From positions 1-11,768 of the forward strand of contig CANJDY010000047.1 in NCBI GenBank assembly GCA_947472635.1: a DNA stretch of 11,768 nt, given 5' to 3'. Shown in pieces: positions 5,900 to 11,768 of this stretch. The position numbers were made by a program, and so were the translations under genes. The notes beneath the pieces are model-generated. The model searched no databases. It saw nothing but the letters and a program-made list of their open reading frames with translations, and was not told where the DNA came from. This stretch comes from Chitinophagaceae bacterium. Lineage in GTDB: Bacteria > Bacteroidota > Bacteroidia > Chitinophagales > Chitinophagaceae. Position 1 is the stretch's first letter, and each line of letters opens with the position of its first letter.

Positions 5900-7927
5900 A
5901 TGCGTATATCAGGTATAAAAAAAATAATGAAAAATAACTATGCATTTTTCGTGATTATATTCTTATGTTGTTTATTTCCATTCACCCTATCTGCCCAACA
6001 ATCAATCGTACCGTTAAGTGGGTATGGTGTTTGGGATCGGTCAAATGCAAAAGACGCAAGAGATACAAAGTACAATTATTTATTGGGCCTGAGGGCAGAA
6101 GCTACTTGGGCAGAACTGCAACCCAATGATTCCAGTACTTATAATTGGACACCACTTCTCGATGTTTTAAAGAAATCAGATAGCACCAATCAATTTGTCA
6201 AGATAGGTATTTTTGTGGGTCCTGATTGCCCTGGTTGGTTATACTCAAATGGTGTTCCTGCTGTTAAAACAAATAGTATTGACCACCCGGGGTGGACCAG
6301 CTATCCATACTATCTGGATGAAGATTATAAGCGGCATTTTTTCCGGCTGCTTACCGCCATGTCTGTTTTCCTGAAAGGCCAACCGGAAAATTTATTAAAA
6401 CATGTTTGTTTTGTTCAAGTAATGACAGGCTGCACAGGTGATGAAGTAGCGTACAAAGGTACTCCGCTACCTTCCTATTCTATGTACCAAATTTCAGATG
6501 CACAATGGCTTAATTTCCGCTTGGAATCATTTTCAAAATTTACATTGAATTTTAATCAAGGCAATGGAAGAAAAATTGGGTTACTATATAATAATGTAGA
6601 CCCTGTAGATCAACCTGTCGAGTGGCAATGGGTCAATAATAACACAGACCCAAGCATCGGTTTTGGCGTAAAAGGAAGTGCTTATATGAGGGGGCATCAT
6701 TTATCAGATGAGATGACCTTTAAGAAAACGTATGTGCCTTTTTTAGTCAACCCTCAAGGGATGAAACTGTTCTCTGCTGCCGAAATGGATCAATCATGGA
6801 CAAAGCCATTGTATCAAATTAATGTCCCCCTAGGATTTTATTGGGGAATGTTAGGAGGACTTAATACCGGCCTTTCGATTTGGGATATTTCCGCTACTGC
6901 TTTGAACTATTCCGATAACGCGGTTACTGTTCAGAATGTATTTCGTTTTTTCAATAAATATGCCCCACAAATTTATCCTGCTACTGCAACAGCGGCCTAT
7001 TCGGTTTTTCATGAAGGGTTAAATTCAGCAGATACTATCAAATTCAAAGTAAGTAAGTATGGAGTTGCCAAGCAAAGTAATCTTGCCCGTTATAGTGCTA
7101 TTTGTAATGATTCAGTATATAAAAGTCATGGAGCAAAAATGGACGACTTGCCATCGGCAGCCCTTGGTCAAGTTGCACAACGTGATCAACAAACGGGGTA
7201 CAATGACGCTGGGTGGTATATTCAGGATGGCAATTACGAAAGATGGATAAAACAACTTAGGCCTGATTCAACTTCAATTGGTCTTTTTCGCATACGGGGC
7301 ACTATTAACAACAGTTCATCTATTTATGACCGGTTTGCCCGTTCGTTTGAGAACAAAACAGGCAGGAATGCAATGTACTTTCAGTTTGACACATCTGTTT
7401 TTTCTCTTACAAAACCCAAAAGTTTACAGTTTTCGATTACATGGCTTGACAAAAATGCGGGTTCAAAATGGTCTCTGAAATATTTTAATGACAAAGGGCT
7501 TCAAACTGCATTTATTAAAACTGGTATTGGTGATAATCAATGGAAAAAAGACACGATTACCGTTACTAATGCAATTGTATCCGGAAACGGATTATATGGT
7601 TCTGACTTTATGTTGGTAAATGAAGATACCATGGATGATATTTTTAACGGGATTGAAGTGGACATTGAAAGAAAAAATCCGGTACTAAATGTTATTAATA
7701 CCAGTCGAATTGAAGTGTTTCCTAATCCAACAAATTCGTTTATTTCATGGGGAAAAAGCTATGCTGTAGATGAATTGGTTATTTATAACGTCTATGGGGC
7801 CATAGCGATGGTTGCAAAGCCAAATGCCGGTTCTGCAAATTTAACAGGGTTACAAAGTGGTACTTATTTCGTGAGCTTTTTTAATCAAAAAAATTATATT
7901 CAAACTGTGAAAATTATAAAACTGTAG
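5900..7927 (+). CDS. Putative secreted glycoside hydrolase, paralogue D, with T9SS C-terminal sorting domain
   Basis: A 675-residue protein, close to B: over B residues 257-302 the two match at 33 of 46 positions without gaps. The ATG at 5900 gives nine extra residues before MKNNYAFFV..., so 5927 may be the real start; the signal peptide ends at LSAQ near residue 33. The catalytic-region motifs are YGVWDR (42-47), GPDCPGWLYSNGVP (107-120), GCTGD (177-181; D181) and SAAEMD (292-297; E295). The beta-sandwich-like module runs from about 480 to 590 and ends at NGIEVDIERK, where A and B stop. D continues into a type A T9SS sorting domain at about 604-675 (VFPNP, ELVIYNVYG, LQSGTYFV, final basic residues). 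The protein should therefore cross the outer membrane and be released or anchored on the surface. It starts 36 bp after copy C and probably shares its transcript. Reaction and substrate are unproven. Confidence 0.83.
   Translation: MRISGIKKIMKNNYAFFVIIFLCCLFPFTLSAQQSIVPLSGYGVWDRSNAKDARDTKYNYLLGLRAEATWAELQPNDSSTYNWTPLLDVLKKSDSTNQFVKIGIFVGPDCPGWLYSNGVPAVKTNSIDHPGWTSYPYYLDEDYKRHFFRLLTAMSVFLKGQPENLLKHVCFVQVMTGCTGDEVAYKGTPLPSYSMYQISDAQWLNFRLESFSKFTLNFNQGNGRKIGLLYNNVDPVDQPVEWQWVNNNTDPSIGFGVKGSAYMRGHHLSDEMTFKKTYVPFLVNPQGMKLFSAAEMDQSWTKPLYQINVPLGFYWGMLGGLNTGLSIWDISATALNYSDNAVTVQNVFRFFNKYAPQIYPATATAAYSVFHEGLNSADTIKFKVSKYGVAKQSNLARYSAICNDSVYKSHGAKMDDLPSAALGQVAQRDQQTGYNDAGWYIQDGNYERWIKQLRPDSTSIGLFRIRGTINNSSSIYDRFARSFENKTGRNAMYFQFDTSVFSLTKPKSLQFSITWLDKNAGSKWSLKYFNDKGLQTAFIKTGIGDNQWKKDTITVTNAIVSGNGLYGSDFMLVNEDTMDDIFNGIEVDIERKNPVLNVINTSRIEVFPNPTNSFISWGKSYAVDELVIYNVYGAIAMVAKPNAGSANLTGLQSGTYFVSFFNQKNYIQTVKIIKL
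7709..7924 (+). other. T9SS type A C-terminal sorting domain (within paralogue D)
   Basis: Residues 604-675 of the preceding gene carry the hallmark order of a Por secretion system tail: IEVFPNPT, then ELVIYNVYG, then LQSGTYFV, ending in VKIIKL. The tail directs export through the type IX system, which is confined to Bacteroidota and relatives. It is the best taxonomic marker in the window. The other three paralogues end just before the corresponding point. Confidence 0.93.
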
Positions 7928-8073
7928 CATTATCGAGTTTGCTTTTAAAATGCATATTTTCAGACCCATACATCCTGCTAATGAAACATTTGCACTCAAA
8001 ATTGAGACGATATGAATCGGTCCTTTAACTGCCAGATGTATATTTTCACATTCAAAACTAAATTTTAATATAA

Positions 8074-10206
8074 ATGAAAAAAATCGGTTTCAGCATTTGT
8101 TTAATGTGGATAGCAAGTTTTGGATTTGCTAGTGTTAATCCCACAATAAAATATCAGGATAATGATGCATCATACAGCATCCAATGGAGTAATCAATTCG
8201 CACAAATCAACAACCTGGTTCCGGAAATTAAAATAAATGGACTTTGGGTATCGGCTAATCAGTTTAAAAAAATAAAATGGGAAAAAAAAGAAGGCACTCG
8301 TTTAAGTGTGAATAATCAATATGCAGGCAAAGTAGAATACCTCTATTTAATTTGTGAGGGACATCCTTTTATTGAAGCGTTCACGATTGTTTTTGAACTG
8401 ATGGAAGGACGCCCTTATTTGTTTATGAATTCTAGTTTGCAAGCTGCCAAAAATTTTAAATTGGGCGGTGTCAGATTGTTTAATTCCAATAAGGAAAATA
8501 TTGTATTGCCTGGGAACAGCAAAGATTGGGTTATTTTTAATGAAAGTGCCTCCGCTCCTCATGTTGGAGCAATCATGTATCCTTATCAATTAAATACAAA
8601 GAAAGCCAAACAAGGTTCTTTTTCCAAAGCTCATACGGGGGTTTGGTTAAGCATGCTTATTAATGATACAAAAAATTATGCTTTTTCATTTGCAAGCATA
8701 GCCGGGGAGCTTTGGCCAAATAACTTTAAATGGGACTTGCCCGAGGAGAACAATTTTAATAAACTTAGAGTTTCTAGTCGCAGCGGGGCCATTTTTGAAA
8801 AAGAAGAAATATGGGTGACGGTAGGTAAAAAGATTGTGACCGACGCTTTTTTAGTAGGTTTTTGGGAAAACAAGCGTCCTACAAAAGTCTTATTAGAAAC
8901 TGGAGTGATTATAGGTGAAAATGTTCGAAAGGGAAAACCCATGCGTTCTCCTGAACCGGGTTGGAGCTCATGGCACTCTTTCGATCGTAAGATTACAGAA
9001 AATCAAATGATCCTTACTACAGATTTTATAAATAAAAATCTTAAAGAATTTGGTTGGAAAATGATCCAATTAGATGGTGGGTGGTGGACTACTCCAGGTC
9101 TGTATAGTGTCAATGACTCATTTCCTAATGGCATTCGTTATTTGTCTAACTATATAAAAAATAAAGGGTTTGAATTTGGTCTACATGTTAGTCCGTTACG
9201 AACTAACACCCAAGATCCAGTTATAAAGCAACACCCTGAATGGGTCTTAAACTCTTTAATGAAAATAAAAATAGATCCGAAGGATGAAGAAATGGTTACC
9301 TCTCTTGGTACTGTTTATTTAGATGGTAGTCATCCCGATGTTCCATCATTTTCTGCAGGCCGTTATCAACAGATGATTGAAGGCTATCGACCTTCTTTTA
9401 TGAAGTGGGATCACCATTACGGTGGACTTGAAGAGGCTATACGATATGATTCTACAATGACATTTTTACAGGCTCATAACAAAACAATAAGAGCTATAAG
9501 AAATGCTTTGCCTGATGATTTGATTATAACGCGCAGTATGGGATATTTATTTGGTGCACTTGAATGTTATGATGCCATTCGGATAGGACAGGACATTAAC
9601 CATCCTGGAATAAAATCAAAAGAAGAGCCTTACGCGAATATTACTTTTGGCAAAACACTGGGAACAATAGAAAATGATCAGGTAGAAAAGGGATTAGTTC
9701 GATTTGCGCGTACGGCTTCTCAAAACTTTTATGTTCACAAAAACATCGCTATTTGTGACCCCGATGCATTTTTTGTTTCTCCTCAATACACAATCGATGA
9801 AGCGAAGTGTCATATGACATTAGAAGCGATTATGGGAGGATTATTCTTTTTCGGCGATAAAGTTGAATCCTTGCCAAAAGAACGGTTAGAGATTTTGAAA
9901 AATAAAGATATCATAGCTGTAAATAAGCTTGGAGTACATGCTATACCGCTTGACCTTTTTTCAGGTGTTGACGTCCCAACGATATGGAAACTGGAGACCA
10001 ACGACCGACTCATTATTACCATTTTTAATTGGCTCGATAAAGACGTTACAAAATCATATGATCTCAATGCTGATTTTGAATTAAATAGTTCAAAATATAA
10101 ACTTACTGAATTGTGGACTAAAGAAAATTACAACTTAGTGGCCGATAAGTTAACATTAATTCAAAGGCCACACGCAGTTAAAATTATAGAGTTTAAAAAA
10201 TTATAA
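8074..10206 (+). CDS. Putative alpha-galactosidase, clan GH-D (GH36/GH27-like), secreted
   Basis: A 710-residue protein with a short signal peptide (residues 1-19, ending FGFA|S). The order is an N-terminal beta-rich domain (about 20-280), a TIM barrel (about 290-610) and a C-terminal beta domain (about 615-710), as in GH36-type enzymes. Barrel motifs are PGWSSW (295-300, the counterpart of GWNSW), IQLDGGWW (331-338), FMKWD (442-446) and RIGQD (503-507), then CDPD (561-564). By family knowledge the Asp of the K-x-D motif (D446) is the nucleophile and the Asp of R-x-G-x-D (D507) is the acid/base; both are present, so the enzyme is predicted active and retaining. It would release terminal alpha-linked galactose or a related sugar such as N-acetylgalactosamine or fucose-like units; specificity is not readable here. 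It starts 146 bp after copy D and is followed by a hairpin, so it may end the operon. Confidence 0.85.
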   Translation: MKKIGFSICLMWIASFGFASVNPTIKYQDNDASYSIQWSNQFAQINNLVPEIKINGLWVSANQFKKIKWEKKEGTRLSVNNQYAGKVEYLYLICEGHPFIEAFTIVFELMEGRPYLFMNSSLQAAKNFKLGGVRLFNSNKENIVLPGNSKDWVIFNESASAPHVGAIMYPYQLNTKKAKQGSFSKAHTGVWLSMLINDTKNYAFSFASIAGELWPNNFKWDLPEENNFNKLRVSSRSGAIFEKEEIWVTVGKKIVTDAFLVGFWENKRPTKVLLETGVIIGENVRKGKPMRSPEPGWSSWHSFDRKITENQMILTTDFINKNLKEFGWKMIQLDGGWWTTPGLYSVNDSFPNGIRYLSNYIKNKGFEFGLHVSPLRTNTQDPVIKQHPEWVLNSLMKIKIDPKDEEMVTSLGTVYLDGSHPDVPSFSAGRYQQMIEGYRPSFMKWDHHYGGLEEAIRYDSTMTFLQAHNKTIRAIRNALPDDLIITRSMGYLFGALECYDAIRIGQDINHPGIKSKEEPYANITFGKTLGTIENDQVEKGLVRFARTASQNFYVHKNIAICDPDAFFVSPQYTIDEAKCHMTLEAIMGGLFFFGDKVESLPKERLEILKNKDIIAVNKLGVHAIPLDLFSGVDVPTIWKLETNDRLIITIFNWLDKDVTKSYDLNADFELNSSKYKLTELWTKENYNLVADKLTLIQRPHAVKIIEFKKL

Positions 10207-10208
10207 AC

Positions 10209-10244
10209 GGATAGCTAATGATTGCATTTAGTAATTAGCTATCC
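10209..10244 (+). terminator. Hairpin after the alpha-galactosidase gene, probable terminator or attenuator
   Basis: A perfect 11-bp inverted repeat, GGATAGCTAAT (10209-10219) and ATTAGCTATCC (10234-10244), encloses a 14-base loop and starts three bases after the stop codon at 10204-10206. The tail is TATTTAATAAAA, which is U-rich only in part, so termination may be incomplete. The position between two same-strand genes suggests it separates, or lowers, expression of the downstream sulfatase. Confidence 0.65.
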
Positions 10245-10286
10245 TATTTAATAAAATGTAAATTATTTAAAAAGAAATTTCAGAAA

Positions 10287-11768
10287 ATGAGCAAACAATC
10301 TGCCAAGAAGATAAAATATGTTTTTCTTTTATTTGGTTTATTTCTATCAGTTTCAGTAATAGGGCAAAATAAGCGACCGAATATTTTGGTTATTATGGCT
10401 GATGATATTTCAAGAACGAGTATGGGAGTGTATGGAAGTAAGTATATTAAAACCCCCAATTTCGATCGTATTGCTCATGAAGGCGTTTTGTTTACCAATG
10501 CGTATGTTTCCAATCCTAAATGTTCGCCTTCACGAGCTTGTTTTTTGACGGGCCGCTACTCTTGGCAACTTGAAGAAGCCGCTAATCATATCCCAGTGAT
10601 GCCGCCTAAATGGAAATTTTATCCAGAATTGCTAGAAAGCAATGGCTATACTATTGGATTTACGGGAAAAGGTTGGGGCCCCGGGGTGTATTATGGGGAA
10701 CATAATCCTGCAGGATGGGAGTATAATACTATTAATTTAAAGCCTCCTCATAGTGGAATTAGCAATAAAGATTATGCTTCCAATTTTGAGCAATACCTCG
10801 ATACAAGGGATCAAAATAAGCCATTTTGTTTTTGGTTCGGAACGCACGAAGCACATCGAAAATACGAACAAGATTCTTATAAAAAAGCCGGTAAGGATTT
10901 GAGCTCGGTGACTGTGCAGAAATTTTTGCCTGATAACGAATTGGTAAGAGGAGACCTGGCCGATTATGCTGTGGAAGTTGAATATCATGATATGATGATT
11001 GGCAAAGCTTTGGAGGCATTAGCAAAACGAGGTATGCTTGATAATACAATTATCATAGTTACTTCTGATCAGGGAATGCCATTCCCACGTATAAAAGGTC
11101 AGATATATGATGAAGATTTTCACGTAGCTTTTGCAGTACGTTGGGGAGATAAAATTAAACCAGGAAGAACTATTTCTGATTTTATTAATTTCCCAGACGT
11201 AGCTCCTACAATAATGGAAGTAGCCGGATTGAAACCGCACACACAGATGACCGGTAAGAGCTTTTTAAACGTATTGCTATCCGACAAATCTGGGAGAATT
11301 GATAAAAACCGACATTTTTCATTAGTAGGCAAAGAGCGGCATGATATGGGGAGGGTAGAGGGCGATCAAATAAATGTAGGATATCCTTCAAGAGCCATAA
11401 GAACCGATCAATACTTCTACTCCCACAACTATAAACCCAATAGATGGCCTGCAGGTGATCCTGAATACGGTTATAATAACACAGATAATTCTCCCACTAA
11501 ATCTTATGTAACAGGGTTGAAAGAAACCGATCCTGATTATAAGTATTATTTGCTTTCATTCGGTAAAAGACCTGCAGATGAACTGTACGATATAGACAAG
11601 GATCCAGATTGTATAAACAATTTAGCCGCCGATCCGAAATATGCTTCCATTTCAAAAGAACTAAAATTAAAAATGGATAGGGCTTTAAAAATTCAAAATG
11701 ACCCAAGGGTTTTAGGCAAGGGAGATATTTTCGACTATTACCCACAGTTAAGGGAAGAAAAGATGAAA
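10287..11768 (+). CDS. Secreted S1 sulfatase, heparan-N-sulfatase-like (probably subfamily S1_8), 3' end cut by window
   Basis: An ATG at 10287 opens 494 codons that run to the last base of the window without a stop. The first 26 residues are a signal peptide (VFLLFGLFLSVSVIGQ). Then follow NILVIMADD (metal ligands D39, D40), the maturation motif C-S-P-S-R at 79-83 (C79 becomes formylglycine), and TSDQGMPFPRIKGQIYDEDF at 259-278. The last segment, with D261 and Q262 where N-sulfoglucosamine sulfohydrolases have Asp-Asn, is characteristic of that sulfatase type. The ending DPRVLGKGDIFDYYP (472-486) is the usual C-terminal signature of these proteins, so only a short piece is missing. It would hydrolyse a sulfate ester or sulfamate on a sugar. 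Specificity is not established: many such homologues in Bacteroidota have never been tested. It starts 80 bp after the alpha-galactosidase stop and behind the hairpin, so may be separately controlled. Confidence 0.92.
   Translation, partial: MSKQSAKKIKYVFLLFGLFLSVSVIGQNKRPNILVIMADDISRTSMGVYGSKYIKTPNFDRIAHEGVLFTNAYVSNPKCSPSRACFLTGRYSWQLEEAANHIPVMPPKWKFYPELLESNGYTIGFTGKGWGPGVYYGEHNPAGWEYNTINLKPPHSGISNKDYASNFEQYLDTRDQNKPFCFWFGTHEAHRKYEQDSYKKAGKDLSSVTVQKFLPDNELVRGDLADYAVEVEYHDMMIGKALEALAKRGMLDNTIIIVTSDQGMPFPRIKGQIYDEDFHVAFAVRWGDKIKPGRTISDFINFPDVAPTIMEVAGLKPHTQMTGKSFLNVLLSDKSGRIDKNRHFSLVGKERHDMGRVEGDQINVGYPSRAIRTDQYFYSHNYKPNRWPAGDPEYGYNNTDNSPTKSYVTGLKETDPDYKYYLLSFGKRPADELYDIDKDPDCINNLAADPKYASISKELKLKMDRALKIQNDPRVLGKGDIFDYYPQLREEKMK

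Noticed and set aside
8039..8046. TATATTTT as a -7 element for the alpha-galactosidase gene
   Set aside because: It lacks the final G of TAnnTTTG and has no TTTG-like element about 19 bases upstream, so in an AT-rich gap it is not supported.

Overview
The window looks like part of a carbohydrate-degradation island of a bacterium in the phylum Bacteroidota. The evidence is AT-rich DNA, almost no Shine-Dalgarno sequences before the genes, a type IX secretion (T9SS) C-terminal sorting domain on one protein, and a run of secreted sulfatases and glycoside hydrolases all on the + strand. No rRNA, tRNA, transposase, SusC/SusD pair, transporter or regulator lies inside the window, so it is probably the enzyme end of a larger polysaccharide utilisation locus. 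The genus cannot be fixed from this sequence.

Layout: (1) 1-570, the 3' end of a secreted-hydrolase gene (copy A). (2) 659-2446, a full-length close paralogue (copy B), about 90% identical to A over A's visible 189 residues. (3) 2579-4135, an iduronate-2-sulfatase-like S1 sulfatase. (4) 4136-5863, a divergent paralogue (copy C) whose ATG directly abuts the sulfatase stop codon. (5) 5900-7927, a fourth paralogue (copy D) that alone carries a T9SS sorting domain. (6) 8074-10206, a clan GH-D (GH36/GH27-like) putative alpha-galactosidase, followed 3 bp later by a perfect 11-bp inverted repeat (10209-10244), a likely terminator or attenuator. (7) 10287-11768, a second S1 sulfatase of the heparan-N-sulfatase-like type, cut by the window end just before its C-terminus. 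The gaps between genes are 0-146 bp. No gene-free stretch exceeds 300 bp and I see no extra small gene in the gaps.

The four paralogues (A-D) share a TIM-barrel-like N-terminal part reminiscent of clan GH-A (GH42-type beta-galactosidases) and a C-terminal beta-sandwich-like domain. Their most conserved acidic motifs are G-[SC]-T-G-D and [AR]-G/A-E-x-D, which I propose as the catalytic pair. I do not recognise an established named family for them. Together with two sulfatases and a putative alpha-galactosidase, the simplest reading is stepwise breakdown of a sulfated, galactose-containing polysaccharide (an algal galactan or a glycosaminoglycan-like polymer). Copy D would act at the cell surface or outside, and the other enzymes in the periplasm. 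The substrate is inference. The interleaving of this expanded hydrolase family with sulfatases is the most interesting feature of the window.
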